The notes: generated by a model from the sequence alone, not told the origin. A stretch of DNA of 64,000 nt from Caproicibacterium lactatifermentans (GCF_013315815.1 NZ_CP046051.1:1735501-1799500); one strand, 5' to 3'; positions 49,563-59,715 are shown, counted from the stretch's first letter. A program made the numbers and translations.

Positions 49563-50924
49563 ATGGCAGATTCAGTTGGAATCATAAGCCTGGGCTGTGC
49601 AAAAAACCAGGTGGACGGAGAAGTTATGCTGGCGTCGCTGGAAAACGCTGGCTGGCAGATAAAAGATGACGCGGCGCTGGCCGATGTCGCCATTGTCAAT
49701 ACATGCGGCTTTATTCAAAGCGCGAAACAAGAAAGCATCAATGAGATACTGGAACTGGCGCGGCTGAAAAAAGAGGGACGCATCAAGGCGATTGTCGTAA
49801 CCGGCTGTCTGGCGGAACGCTACCGTGAGCAGATTATGCAGCAGTTGCCGGAGTGTGACGCTGTCTGCGGCATTGGTGCAAATGCCGATATTGACGCCGT
49901 CTGCCGCGCAGCACTGGCCGGCAGCCATCCGGAGTCCTTCCCTGAAAAAGAAAAGCTGCCACTGTGCGGGGAACGCCGTCTGCTGACGCCAAGCTATTAC
50001 GCGTACCTAAAAATTGCGGAGGGCTGCGACAATCGCTGCAGCTATTGTGCCATTCCGTTTATTCGCGGCCGGTACCGCAGCCGCCCCATGGAAGAAATTG
50101 TGGTGGAAGCAGAAAAACTGGTGAAAAATGGCGCCAAGGAATTGACGCTGATTGCACAGGACACCACAAAATACGGCTGGGATTTGTACGGCCATAAGCT
50201 GATGCTCCCTGCCCTGCTGACTCGTCTGTGCAAAATCGACGGTTTGCAGTGGATTCGCTTTTTGTACTGCTACCCGGACTACCTGACCGATGACCTGCTC
50301 GATGTCATGGCAAAAGAGCCAAAAGTTCTGCCGTACATTGACCTTCCGCTGCAACACTGCAGCGGGCGAATTCTAAAAGCCATGCACCGCTGGGGTGACC
50401 GGGAAAAACTGACACAGCTGATTGCACATATTCGCGAAAAGCTGCCGGACGTTACCCTGCGCACCACGCTGATTACCGGATTTCCCGGCGAAACGGAAGA
50501 GGACTTTACCCAGCTGTGTGAATTTGTAAAAGAAATTCAGTTTGATCGGCTGGGCTGTTTCCCCTATTCGCAGGAGGAGGGAACCGAAGCGGCACAGCTG
50601 CCGAATCAGATTGACAGCGACGTAAAGGGACACCGTGCCGAGCTGATTATGGAAGGCCAAATGGAGCGTATGCAGGCGGCCGGTGAAGCAATGGTCGGCA
50701 GCATCCAAACCGTTTTGTGTGAGGGCTGGGACCGTTATGTAAACTGCTGGTTTGGCCGCACCGCCGCGCAGGCACCAGACGATATTGACGGGAAAGTATT
50801 CTTTACCGTACCGCAGGGAACCCCAAAGCCGTCCTTCGGCAGTTTTGTGCCCATTCTGATAACGAACTGTATTGACGGAGACCTTGTGGGTGAACTGCGC
50901 CCGCAAAAGGAGGCTCACTTATGA
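49563..50924 (+). CDS. rimO: RimO, ribosomal protein S12 methylthiotransferase
   Basis: A 453-aa radical SAM enzyme: N-terminal UPF0004 domain (SLGCAKNQVD and NTCGF cluster Cys), central CxxxCxxC (CDNRCSYC, about 157-164) and a C-terminal TRAM domain. It adds a methylthio group to Asp of S12 using two [4Fe-4S] clusters. Overlaps pgsA by 4 nt. Confidence 0.97.
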   Translation: MADSVGIISLGCAKNQVDGEVMLASLENAGWQIKDDAALADVAIVNTCGFIQSAKQESINEILELARLKKEGRIKAIVVTGCLAERYREQIMQQLPECDAVCGIGANADIDAVCRAALAGSHPESFPEKEKLPLCGERRLLTPSYYAYLKIAEGCDNRCSYCAIPFIRGRYRSRPMEEIVVEAEKLVKNGAKELTLIAQDTTKYGWDLYGHKLMLPALLTRLCKIDGLQWIRFLYCYPDYLTDDLLDVMAKEPKVLPYIDLPLQHCSGRILKAMHRWGDREKLTQLIAHIREKLPDVTLRTTLITGFPGETEEDFTQLCEFVKEIQFDRLGCFPYSQEEGTEAAQLPNQIDSDVKGHRAELIMEGQMERMQAAGEAMVGSIQTVLCEGWDRYVNCWFGRTAAQAPDDIDGKVFFTVPQGTPKPSFGSFVPILITNCIDGDLVGELRPQKEAHL

Positions 50925-51493
50925 ACCTGCCCAATAAGCTATCACTCGCGCGCATGGTCATGGTACCGTTTATTGTCGCCTTCCTGCTGCTTCCGCAGGT
51001 ATGGGGACATTACCTTTGGGCACTGCTGCTGTTCCTCGTAGCTTCCTATACGGATCATTTGGACGGAAAAATTGCCCGTTCCTGCGGCATGATTACTTCT
51101 TTCGGAAAATTTTTGGACCCACTAGCAGACAAGGTGCTGATTTTGTCCGTCTTTATCTGTTTTGTCAAGCTGGACCTATGCAACATCTGGCTGGTTCTCA
51201 TCCTTTTGTTTCGGGAATTTGCCATCACTTTTCTTCGGCTGGTCGCTGTGGAATCCGGCAAAGTAATTGCCGCCAACAAATGGGGCAAATCCAAAACCGT
51301 TTCCCAGATTGTCGCCGCCATCTGTGTGCTGCTATTCCAAACCCTCGGGGAATTCGGCGTCGTTTCCGCCGCCGCAATGCCTGCCCTCAACCTCTTCGGC
51401 AACCTGCTGATTGGCATTTCCTGTGTGCTGGCTGTCATCAGCGGCATTGTCTATATTGTGCAAAACCGCCATGTAATCAACCAGATTCGATAA
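50921..51493 (+). CDS. pgsA: PgsA, phosphatidylglycerophosphate synthase
   Basis: A 190-aa membrane CDP-alcohol phosphotransferase with the full motif D-G-x2-A-R-x8-G-x3-D-x3-D (DGKIARS then GKFLDPLADK). It makes phosphatidylglycerophosphate from CDP-diacylglycerol. Last gene of the recA operon. Confidence 0.96.
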   Translation: MNLPNKLSLARMVMVPFIVAFLLLPQVWGHYLWALLLFLVASYTDHLDGKIARSCGMITSFGKFLDPLADKVLILSVFICFVKLDLCNIWLVLILLFREFAITFLRLVAVESGKVIAANKWGKSKTVSQIVAAICVLLFQTLGEFGVVSAAAMPALNLFGNLLIGISCVLAVISGIVYIVQNRHVINQIR

Positions 51494-51554
51494 GGAACTG
51501 TCCGCCTTCATTGACATTTGAGCCCATGCAACATATAATAAATAGGTATGAAAT

Positions 51555-51786
51555 GCTGAGAACGGAAAAAGTAACAGGGCACGCTGCGGCAGAGAGAAAG
51601 CGCCACTGGCTGCAAGTGCTTTTCGCGGCTGCCCTGTGAAGCATGCATCCGGGAGCAGGCAGGGGGAAATCCCTGCACGGCGGGAACCGTTATCATCCTT
51701 GAGTGAAAAACCGGAGTGGAACCGCGGAATTGACTTTTCGCCTCCGTCTGTGCAGGAAATTTTCTGCATGGACGGGGGCTTTTTTC
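51555..51786 (+). promoter_or_regulatory. T-box riboswitch (cysteine) ahead of cysE-cysS
   Basis: The T-box core TGGAACCGCGG is at 51717-51727. Upstream is a stem I with CAGGGC (51575-51580) pairing GCCCTG (51631-51636), enclosing the AGAGAG motif. A candidate Cys specifier TGC is at 51644-51646. Downstream is a strong terminator, arms 51741-51755 and 51764-51778 then six T. Uncharged tRNA-Cys would stabilise the antiterminator. The specifier choice is a best guess. Confidence 0.85.
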
Positions 51787-51825
51787 GCGCTCTGTTTTTC
51801 ATGTGTCGACACAAGGAGTGTTACT

Positions 51826-52518
51826 ATGTTTGCAAAGCTGAAGGCAGAAATTGACTCAATTATGGACCGTGACCCGGCCGCACGCAGCCGGCTGGAGGTC
51901 TACTTCCTTTACAGCGGCTTTAAGGCCGTGCGCAGCTACCGGCGGGCCCATCGGCTGCTGGAAAACGGGCATCCGTTTCTGGCACGTTGGGTAAGCCAGC
52001 GCTCCCGCCACAAAACCGGCATTGAAATTCACCCCGGCGCAAAAATCGGCAAAGGCCTGTTCATTGACCACGGCATGGGTGTGGTCATCGGCGAAACAAC
52101 CGAAATCGGCGACAACTGTACACTGTATCAGGGGGTAACTTTGGGCGGCACTGGAAAAGATAAGGGAAAACGGCACCCAACCCTTGGCAACAACGTGTTG
52201 GTCGGTACCGGCGCTAAAATCCTTGGCCCTATGAAAATCGGTGATAACGCCCGCATTGCCGCCGGCGCCGTTGTACTGGAGGAAGTACCCGCCAATGCCA
52301 CCGCTGTAGGCGTACCGGCAAGAGTGGTGCGCATTAACGGTGTCCGCCCAAATAACCTGGACCAGGTCCATGTCACCGACCCTGTTTCGCAGGAACTGGG
52401 CCGCATGAACACACTGCTGGAAAATATCGAACAGAAGCTGGGTATGCAGATAGAAAACTGTTGCTGTGCAGAAGATGAAGAACCTGCACAGACACTATCC
52501 AGTACAAAAGCAAAATAA
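51826..52518 (+). CDS. cysE: CysE, serine O-acetyltransferase
   Basis: About 230 aa from ATG 51826 (AAGGAG 7 nt upstream). It has the left-handed beta helix of hexapeptide repeats: IEIHPGAKIGKG, DHGMGVVIGETTEIG, GGTGKDKGKRHPTLG. Serine and acetyl-CoA give O-acetylserine, the cysteine precursor. The C-terminal tail has three adjacent Cys (NCCCAEDEE). Co-regulated with cysS by the T-box. Confidence 0.96.
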   Translation: MFAKLKAEIDSIMDRDPAARSRLEVYFLYSGFKAVRSYRRAHRLLENGHPFLARWVSQRSRHKTGIEIHPGAKIGKGLFIDHGMGVVIGETTEIGDNCTLYQGVTLGGTGKDKGKRHPTLGNNVLVGTGAKILGPMKIGDNARIAAGAVVLEEVPANATAVGVPARVVRINGVRPNNLDQVHVTDPVSQELGRMNTLLENIEQKLGMQIENCCCAEDEEPAQTLSSTKAK

Positions 52519-52537
52519 CTGCAGGGAGATTTCATAA

Positions 52538-53962
52538 ATGAAACTGTACAACACACTGACACGCAAAAAAGAAGAGTTCGTCCCCATTACGCCCAAGGAA
52601 GCGAAAATTTACGCCTGCGGTCCTACCGTATACAACTACATTCATATAGGAAATGCCCGCCCCATCTGCGTCTTTGATGTTCTGCGCCGCTACATGGAAT
52701 ACTGCGGCTATCAGGTCACCTTCGTGCAAAACTTTACGGATATTGACGATAAAATCATCAACAAGGCCAACGAAGAAGGCAGCGACTACCTGACCGTCAG
52801 CCGCAGATATATTAAAGAGTACAAAAAAGATGCCGCCGGCCTGAATGTGCGGCCGGCAACGGTACACCCCAAGGCAACCGAAAACATTGAGGGTATCCAA
52901 AAGCTCATTTCTACTTTAATAGACAAAGGGTACGCTTATCCCACCGACAATGGCGACGTTTATTTCCGCACCCTGAAAAATAAAAATTACGGAAAACTCA
53001 GCCATCAGCCGCTGGAAGACCTGCAGGCCGGCGCGCGCATTGCCACCGGTGAAATCAAAGAGGACGCCATGGATTTTGCCCTGTGGAAAGGCGCTAAGCC
53101 GGGCGAGCCCTACTGGGAATCCCCATGGGGGCACGGCCGTCCCGGCTGGCACATTGAGTGCTCGGCTATGGCACTGCGCTACCTCGGCAAGACGATTGAC
53201 ATTCACTGCGGCGGGCAGGACCTAATTTTCCCACATCACGAAAATGAAATTGCCCAAAGTGAATGCGCCAATGGCGTTCCATTTGCACATTACTGGCTGC
53301 ACAACGGCTATATCAATATCAATAACCAAAAGATGAGCAAAAGCCTGCACAATTTCTTTACTGTGCGTGATGTAGCAGAAAAATTTGGCTATGAACCGAT
53401 TCGTTACCTAATGGTATCCGCACACTACCGTATGCCCATCAACTACAGCGTGGCAATGATTGGACAGTGCAAGGCTTCTTTGGACCGCCTGTATAACTGC
53501 CGTGATAACCTTGCTTTTGTTTTGCAGCACGCACCGGACGGCGAAAAAACCGGTGATGCCGCTGTACGGGAAAAGCTGAACGCCTGCCGCACCGCGTTTG
53601 AAAGCGCCATGGATGACGACCTGAACACAGCCAACGCCATTGCTGCACTGTTTGACATGGTAAAAGAAATCAACACTGACCTTTCCACCGAAAAGGCGCC
53701 GGGCAAAGCAATCTGTCAGTATGCTTATGACCTGTTTACTAAGCTGGCAGATGTACTAGGTCTGCTGTACAGCCGCCCGGTACCGGGCACCGAAAGCTCA
53801 GAAGACAGTGAAAGCGCCGAAATTGAAGCGCTCATTGTACAGCGCACACAGGCCCGCGCAGAGAAGAACTGGGCGAAAGCGGACTGTATCCGTGACGAAC
53901 TGAAAGCACGCGGTGTGGTGCTGGAGGATACACCGCAGGGTGTAAAATGGCATAAAGAATAA
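52538..53962 (+). CDS. cysS: CysS, cysteinyl-tRNA synthetase
   Basis: A 474-aa class I synthetase. YIHIGNARP (HIGH motif), the zinc-binding GPTVYN and GGQDLIFPHHENE regions, and KMSKS near residue 266 are intact. 19 nt downstream of cysE. A terminator follows. Confidence 0.98.
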   Translation: MKLYNTLTRKKEEFVPITPKEAKIYACGPTVYNYIHIGNARPICVFDVLRRYMEYCGYQVTFVQNFTDIDDKIINKANEEGSDYLTVSRRYIKEYKKDAAGLNVRPATVHPKATENIEGIQKLISTLIDKGYAYPTDNGDVYFRTLKNKNYGKLSHQPLEDLQAGARIATGEIKEDAMDFALWKGAKPGEPYWESPWGHGRPGWHIECSAMALRYLGKTIDIHCGGQDLIFPHHENEIAQSECANGVPFAHYWLHNGYININNQKMSKSLHNFFTVRDVAEKFGYEPIRYLMVSAHYRMPINYSVAMIGQCKASLDRLYNCRDNLAFVLQHAPDGEKTGDAAVREKLNACRTAFESAMDDDLNTANAIAALFDMVKEINTDLSTEKAPGKAICQYAYDLFTKLADVLGLLYSRPVPGTESSEDSESAEIEALIVQRTQARAEKNWAKADCIRDELKARGVVLEDTPQGVKWHKE

Positions 53963-53975
53963 ATGCAAAAGCAAA

Positions 53976-54014
53976 AAGCAGGTCCCCGATGTAAATCGAG
54001 GGCCTGCTTTTTAT
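53976..54014 (+). terminator. terminator after cysS
   Basis: 15-bp stem, AAGCAGGTCCCCGAT with ATCGAGGGCCTGCTT (one mismatch), then T run. Confidence 0.9.
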
Positions 54015-54016
54015 AT

Positions 54017-54868
54017 CTATTTTTTTGTGGGCTTCCAGCCCAGAACAACACGGTCAAACTGGTTAAAGTCTTTGATAACCGAAATTTTCTCCAGCCCCAC
54101 CGATGTGAACAGGGCGGAAACCGCCGCTGCCTGACTTTCGCCAATTTCCACCGCACACAGGCCACCGGGCTGCAGCTGCGGTATCCACAGCTTGGAAATC
54201 GCCCGATAAAACTGAAGACCGTCCGTGCCACCATCAATAGCGGTTTCCGGTTCATAATGCAGTTCCGTCTGCAGGCCCGGAATCTCCCCGGCACGTACAT
54301 ACGGCGGGTTACACAAAAAGCCGCCTAACAGCCCGCAGGAAGCCGCATCCGCCTTGGAAAAGGCGTCCAATGAAAGCGGCGTTACGGCAAGGTCCAGATA
54401 GGCGCGGCAGTTCTTCTGCAGGTAGGCAAACGCCTGCGGATATTTTTCACCGCAGGCCACTGTCAAATCCGGCCGCAGGCTCTTGAGCCCCAGCCCCACG
54501 GCACCGCTGCCGGCACACAGGTCCAGCACTCGTACGCCCTGCGGCAGCAGACGGGAAGCGCTGTGGACCAGCAATTCGGTTTCTTCCCGCGGGCACAGCA
54601 CACCTTCCCCCACTGCCAGCTCCAAATTCAAAAACGGCCATTTTTCCAAAAGATACTGCAGCGGCTCACCGGCCGCCCGTTTTTCCGCAAGCCGCAGAAG
54701 CTGTTCCGCCTTTCGTTCGTCCGCCGGTTCGTGTCCATGCACTGCAAGACCCGGACGGTCCAGATGCAGTACCTTTTGACAGAGGCACACCGCATCAAAT
54801 GCCGGACTTTCGTTTCCGGCCTGCTGCAAAATCTTTTTTGCCTTTAAATATGCCTGTTCATTTGTCAT
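54017..54868 (-). CDS. prmC: PrmC, release factor glutamine methyltransferase
   Basis: A 283-aa class I methyltransferase starting at 54868, whose ATG overlaps the stop of the upstream DUF1385 gene (ATGA). VLDLCAGSGAVGL binds SAM and NPPY (CNPPYV) is the catalytic loop. It methylates Gln of the GGQ motif of release factors. The frame to 54976 would overlap the neighbour. Confidence 0.95.
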   Translation of the reverse strand: MTNEQAYLKAKKILQQAGNESPAFDAVCLCQKVLHLDRPGLAVHGHEPADERKAEQLLRLAEKRAAGEPLQYLLEKWPFLNLELAVGEGVLCPREETELLVHSASRLLPQGVRVLDLCAGSGAVGLGLKSLRPDLTVACGEKYPQAFAYLQKNCRAYLDLAVTPLSLDAFSKADAASCGLLGGFLCNPPYVRAGEIPGLQTELHYEPETAIDGGTDGLQFYRAISKLWIPQLQPGGLCAVEIGESQAAAVSALFTSVGLEKISVIKDFNQFDRVVLGWKPTKK

Positions 54869-55833
54869 GCGGCAATCCGGTCCTCTCCATTCGCGGGAAT
54901 CACTTTCTTCATGGCCGCGATTGCTACTTCCATCATGCCGTCGTCCGGCTCTTTCACGGTCAGGCGCTGCATCCACAACCCCGGCGCGGCAATGATGCGT
55001 GTTAAGCGGTTCTCGTGACGGCCGCAGTAGCGAATCAGTTCATACCCCAGCCCCACAACAATGGGAATACACAGCAGTTTAACAAAAGTGCGCAGGAATG
55101 GATTGGAAAACGGAATAAACAGTCCAACCAAAATGCCAATCAAAATCATCAGCACCATAAAGCTGGTGCCACAGCGCGGATGGAAACGGCCCTGCCGGCG
55201 CACATTATCCACCGTGAGGGGCAGGCCAGCTTCATAGCAAAAAATTGTTTTATGCTCCGCTCCATGGTAACGAAACATTCGCTTTACATCCGGCTGAAAA
55301 CCGAGCAGCCCAATATAGGCGACAAAAATAATCAAACGCAGCACCCCTTCAAATGGGCTGCGCCAGCCCGCCAGCCCTGAGCCGGTTACATGCAGCAGCA
55401 AATTGAATAGTGCCGTCGGCACCAAAAAGAACAATGCAATCGCAAGCGCTACTCCCAGCACAGAACCAATCACCATAAAAACTTTGGCTGCCTTATCCCC
55501 CAGATGTTTGTCAATCCACTGATCCAGTTTGCTCTCGTTTTCTTCCTCCTCGCCCTCTATATCCGTCATGCCGGATTTTTCACTGGACATATCCAGTGCC
55601 CGGCTGCTCATACAAAGGCTGTCCGCAAAAGAAGCCACCCCACGCAAAAGGGGCAATCGGAACACCGGCCAGCGGTCCCAAATAGGGACATACTGCAGCT
55701 CTTCGGAGTCAATTTTCCCCTCTGGTGTACGCACAGCAACTTCAATGCGGTGTGGACCGCGCATCAGAATTCCCTCAATCAGTGCCTGACCCCCAATAGA
55801 AGTAATGCACTTTTCAGGATTGTTTGCTGTCAT
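54865..55833 (-). CDS. DUF1385 (YqhQ-like) membrane protein
   Basis: A 322-aa membrane protein. Conserved segments GGQALIEGILMRGP, FRYHGAEHKTI and RFHPRCGTSF hold the His/Cys pattern typical of DUF1385. Three or four membrane helices. Usually adjacent to prmC or prfA in Firmicutes, as here. Role in translation or envelope is unclear. Confidence 0.9.
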   Translation of the reverse strand: MTANNPEKCITSIGGQALIEGILMRGPHRIEVAVRTPEGKIDSEELQYVPIWDRWPVFRLPLLRGVASFADSLCMSSRALDMSSEKSGMTDIEGEEEENESKLDQWIDKHLGDKAAKVFMVIGSVLGVALAIALFFLVPTALFNLLLHVTGSGLAGWRSPFEGVLRLIIFVAYIGLLGFQPDVKRMFRYHGAEHKTIFCYEAGLPLTVDNVRRQGRFHPRCGTSFMVLMILIGILVGLFIPFSNPFLRTFVKLLCIPIVVGLGYELIRYCGRHENRLTRIIAAPGLWMQRLTVKEPDDGMMEVAIAAMKKVIPANGEDRIAA

Positions 55834-57361
55834 CGTCTGCCTCCTCCTCGGTCTGCTGTTTTTCTTTCTCCTTCTGCAGGTGGTCCCGCAGCATTTGAAT
55901 GGTAGGTACAGTGATGGTAACGGCCGTCCCCACGTCCTCTTGGCTTTCTATATCCAGGCTGCCGGAATGCAGGCGCATAATTTCATCCGCCAGCGCCAGC
56001 CCAATTCCGGAGCCACGCACGGTTTGGTTTGCCTTATAAAATTTCTTTTTCACATTCGGCAGATGTTTTTCCGGAATGCCGCAGCCGTTGTCACTGATGA
56101 TAACCTGAATGAAACCTTCCGCTTCGCTGGCGGTAACGTTAATCGTCCCACCGCGGTTTGTATATTTTAGGGCGTTGTCCAAAATGTTGACAAATACCTG
56201 ACGCAGACGGTTTACATCACCCAACACAGGTGAAAGCATAGCCGGCTCCTCATACAGCAGGAATTTCCCCTCATTCTTTGCACGCTCGCTGAACATATAC
56301 ACTGCTTCACCCAGCTCCGCCAAGATGTCAATGCGGTCCATGGTCAGTGTCATGCGCCCGGACTGCATCCGTGAAAAGTCCAGCAGCTCCTCTACCATTC
56401 GGGAAAGCCGCTCCGTTTCCCGAATAATCACATCCATGCCTTTGTTAAAGCTTTTCTGGTCCAGCCCGCCGGCCTGCAGTGTTTCACCCCAACCCTTAAT
56501 GGCAGTCAAGGGTGTACGCAGCTCATGAGAAACGGAGGAGATAAAGTCATTCTTCATGCGCTCCGTTGTGCCCAGCTCTTTGGCCATGTCGTTGATGGTG
56601 CGACACAAATCGCCTACTTCATCATTTTGGTAGTGCTCAATGCGAGCATTAAAGTCCCCCTGTGCGATTCGTTTGGCTGTGCTGCCAATCTGCCGAATCG
56701 GCACCAGAATGCTGCGGATAAAGTATCTGCCGGAAAGCAGCACCAGCGCAATCACGACCAGACCGGCCAGTGCAAGCAGCAGGACAATAAACAAAATCTG
56801 ACGGTCTGCCGCGGAAAGCGAAACGACATAGCGGATAGCACCGACAAATTTTCCGGAACTGCCGCGCAGCACACGTGTAACTGCCATGACCCGTTCTCCG
56901 CTGGACAAAGGTCCGGTCCATGTGCCGTAACCGTTTTTGTTCTGCTGGGCCGCGGTATAATCCGGCATCTTCTCACTGCTGTCCGGCGCAAATCCCAGAC
57001 TGGTATTGATAATTTTTCCCCTGTTGTTAAATACCATCAGTTCCATGCTTTCTTTATTGGGGAAATTCTCCACATACTGGCGAGCTACCGTACTAAAGTT
57101 GCTGGCCGTGCGCAGGCCGTTGTTTGCGAAGACATTGGTCAGTTCCTCGCTTCTGGAATCGATTGTCGTTTGAATGCCGTTGTAAATATAGCTGCGGGCC
57201 GCCAGTGACAGCGCAACAATGAGCACAATCAGTACCAGCACCGTAATGCCCAGGGAATTCAGCAGCCAGCGCTGTGAAATCTTTTTGGTATTTTTCTGCT
57301 GTTCTTCTTTGTTTTCTGTATTTCCTACCTGTTCCGGCACTTTCGTCTTCAGGCCTCCCAT
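55814..57361 (-). CDS. membrane sensor histidine kinase
   Basis: A 515-aa kinase. One helix (about 33-55), an extracellular sensing region to about 185, a second helix, a HAMP domain, HisKA with SHELRTPLTAI (phospho-His) and HATPase with DNGCGIP. The tail is rich in Glu/Gln/Lys. It overlaps the response regulator gene by 13 nt and the DUF1385 gene by 20 nt. PhoR/ResE/VicK-like by form; the signal is unknown. Confidence 0.92.
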   Translation of the reverse strand: MGGLKTKVPEQVGNTENKEEQQKNTKKISQRWLLNSLGITVLVLIVLIVALSLAARSYIYNGIQTTIDSRSEELTNVFANNGLRTASNFSTVARQYVENFPNKESMELMVFNNRGKIINTSLGFAPDSSEKMPDYTAAQQNKNGYGTWTGPLSSGERVMAVTRVLRGSSGKFVGAIRYVVSLSAADRQILFIVLLLALAGLVVIALVLLSGRYFIRSILVPIRQIGSTAKRIAQGDFNARIEHYQNDEVGDLCRTINDMAKELGTTERMKNDFISSVSHELRTPLTAIKGWGETLQAGGLDQKSFNKGMDVIIRETERLSRMVEELLDFSRMQSGRMTLTMDRIDILAELGEAVYMFSERAKNEGKFLLYEEPAMLSPVLGDVNRLRQVFVNILDNALKYTNRGGTINVTASEAEGFIQVIISDNGCGIPEKHLPNVKKKFYKANQTVRGSGIGLALADEIMRLHSGSLDIESQEDVGTAVTITVPTIQMLRDHLQKEKEKQQTEEEADDDSKQS

Positions 57362-58053
57362 TTATATCCCAAACCCCAAACCGTAACAATATGTTTCGGG
57401 TTGCTGGGTTCGTCCTCCACCTTCATGCGCAGCCGACGAATATTGACATCTACAATTTTTTCTTCTCCAACATAGGATTCACCCCACACATGCCGCAGAA
57501 TGGCGTTGCGCTCCAGCGCGGCACCGGGATTACTGAAAAAGTATTCCATAACCTGGAACTCCACCTGTGTCAGGTCAATATGTTTGGAACCTTTCATCAG
57601 GGTTCGGCTGCGCAGGTTCAGCGAAAACTCACCAGAACGAATTTCCTCGGTAAAATGATTTTCCACCCGCATTTGCTCCAGTGCCACACGCCGGTATACG
57701 GCATCTACGCGTGCGACCAGCTCACTTGGAGAAAACGGCTTGGTCACATAGTCATCGGCACCCATCATCAAACCGCTCACCTTATCCATTTCCTGTGTAC
57801 GCGCTGTCAGCAGGATAATTCCGATAGAACCGCTTTGGTGACGCAGTTCCTTGCAGACCGAAAGGCCGTCATGCTGGCCGGGCATCATAATGTCCAGGAT
57901 AGCTACATCAAAGTCACCGTTCTCCCTTGCGTATATCTCCAGTGCCTGGTCACCGTTTTCAGCCTCAGTCACATCATATCCGGCCCGTTCCAGATTGATA
58001 ACAATGAATTCACGGATGGCCTGTTCATCCTCCGCAATCAATATTTTCTTCAT
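57349..58053 (-). CDS. OmpR/PhoB-family response regulator
   Basis: A 234-aa regulator starting at 58053 (AAGGAGG upstream). Receiver domain with phospho-Asp in AILDIMMPG and Lys in VTKPFSP; winged-helix domain with NAILRHVWG and VDVNIRRLRMKVE. The frame to 58119 has no ribosome binding site. Paired with the kinase downstream. Confidence 0.93.
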   Translation of the reverse strand: MKKILIAEDEQAIREFIVINLERAGYDVTEAENGDQALEIYARENGDFDVAILDIMMPGQHDGLSVCKELRHQSGSIGIILLTARTQEMDKVSGLMMGADDYVTKPFSPSELVARVDAVYRRVALEQMRVENHFTEEIRSGEFSLNLRSRTLMKGSKHIDLTQVEFQVMEYFFSNPGAALERNAILRHVWGESYVGEEKIVDVNIRRLRMKVEDEPSNPKHIVTVWGLGYKWEA

Positions 58054-58149
58054 AGCTGCCTCCTTCTGTACACAAAAGGCACCACCTTTGCGGGCGGTCC
58101 CTGAAATCTTTTCATACACATCCTGCCAAAACTGCAGGGAATTTTCTTC

Positions 58150-59511
58150 TCAAGTTGAACTGTCTGTCGTGATAAACTGAAAACATTTTTTCAGCTGTGC
58201 CGCCGGAACCGCCAGCGGGTCACTCGGTGTCGGGCAGGAAATCGCTACGACCAGGCTGCCATCCGACAGCACCTGCTCAAACCCTTTTGTCTTCTCTTTA
58301 GCATTCCACTCACTTTGGGTAAACACCTGTGCCACCAGCAGCGCTTTTCCCACTGTGCCGCCGGAAACGTTGAATGAAGAAACCGTCAGGGTACGGGCAC
58401 CTACGTCCTGCCGTGTGGTGATGGCATTTTTCCATTTGTCCGGCAGGGTAATGCTGTAGCCGTCCCGCGAATTGAAAATCATGGAGGCAGCCGTGCTGTA
58501 GTTCCCGCTGGCAGAATTAAACTGTATCCACTGTGTTTCGCTGCCCACGTCATCGGAAGAAACCCCCACATAACCCGGCAGCCGCGTGACAATGGGGAAT
58601 TCGATAATTCTATCGTTATTAATATCGCAGGAAGAAATAGCAACATCCCGCATGGTTACATTCTGCTGCGGTGACTGTGCACTGTAAAGCGGCGCGGTCA
58701 GTGTTTTCTTTGCCTTATTCCAGTACAGAAGTTCACTGAGCGTTTTGCCGCTGGTCTGCACACAGTCCAGCAGAACGCCCGGCTGTTTGGCGCTGACATT
58801 GCCCTCCTTCAGATTGGAAAGCTTTACAATGCCCGCTTCCATGCGGGTGCTGCCCATCAGCTGCAGCGCGCTGCCCTGCATACGAAACAGCTGTGCGGTC
58901 AGTGGCTGCTGTATATCGGTAGGAATGTCAACCGTAAGCAGCTCTTTTTTACCGTCCCCGTCAAAGTCCATAACGGACATTCCGCTGTAGCTCTGGTCTA
59001 CTTTCAGCTCATTCATTTTTTGATTTTGATAATAATAAATAGAAACCGTGTTAGCCGAACTGGCACTGCTGCCCCAGCCAACAATCACTTCATCTACGCC
59101 GTCACCGTTCATATCACCAAAGCACACATGGTCCACTTGTGCGCCGGGGGTGGAAAACGTGCCGATGTCTTTCCACTTCCCATTCACCTTCTGCGTAAAG
59201 AGCAGGTTTACCGTTGTGTCATTATCTCCCCGCTGATAAAATGCCAGCGCCTCCTGAGTGAAATCTCCGCACAAATTGTACTGAATAATGGCAGAACGGT
59301 AGTCACCGGAAGCCGGATATTTCAGGGTGAAATTACGTCCGGCCTTTTCTTCCAGTAAATTATAGATATTCGCTTTCTCGCCGGTTGGTTTCGGTGGGCG
59401 CATCAGAGAGCGCGCGTCCAGTCCGGTAAAAGAACACCCGGAAAGCAGCAGGCTGAGTGTCAGCCCAAGGGCTACCGCTTTCCAGCCGGTGTGCCTTTTT
59501 CGCTGTGCCAC
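58150..59511 (-). CDS. lipoprotein with FG-GAP/VCBS-like repeats
   Basis: A 453-aa lipoprotein with a GTG start (59511) and AGGAGG upstream. The signal peptide ends at a lipobox LLLSGC (Cys about 26). Calcium-binding-like repeats are FGDMNGDGVDEVIVGWG and DFDGDGKKELLTVD. It lies 97 nt ahead of the two-component genes on the same strand and may act in the same pathway. Function is not known. Confidence 0.8.
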   Translation of the reverse strand: MAQRKRHTGWKAVALGLTLSLLLSGCSFTGLDARSLMRPPKPTGEKANIYNLLEEKAGRNFTLKYPASGDYRSAIIQYNLCGDFTQEALAFYQRGDNDTTVNLLFTQKVNGKWKDIGTFSTPGAQVDHVCFGDMNGDGVDEVIVGWGSSASSANTVSIYYYQNQKMNELKVDQSYSGMSVMDFDGDGKKELLTVDIPTDIQQPLTAQLFRMQGSALQLMGSTRMEAGIVKLSNLKEGNVSAKQPGVLLDCVQTSGKTLSELLYWNKAKKTLTAPLYSAQSPQQNVTMRDVAISSCDINNDRIIEFPIVTRLPGYVGVSSDDVGSETQWIQFNSASGNYSTAASMIFNSRDGYSITLPDKWKNAITTRQDVGARTLTVSSFNVSGGTVGKALLVAQVFTQSEWNAKEKTKGFEQVLSDGSLVVAISCPTPSDPLAVPAAQLKKCFQFITTDSST

Positions 59512-59653
59512 ACGCTCACCTCCTTTTCCTTCACATTTTTATTAACAGTATAGCATTTTTCGGCTGGAATGAACAGTATTAAAATATTTACAGCCGCTGT
59601 ACAGAGCTGCCTCCTGCCCCGCGGACAGCGTTCCTGTTTGACAAAAGAAAATC

Positions 59654-59693
59654 AAAAAAATCCGCCCCACAGGTTTGAAATCTGCAGAGCGGA
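59654..59693 (-). terminator. terminator of glmS
   Basis: On the minus strand TCCGCTCTGCAG pairs with CTGTGGGGCGGA (G-U wobble), followed by seven T. Confidence 0.85.
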
Positions 59694-59715
59694 CCTTTCT
59701 TATTTTATCTAAACT

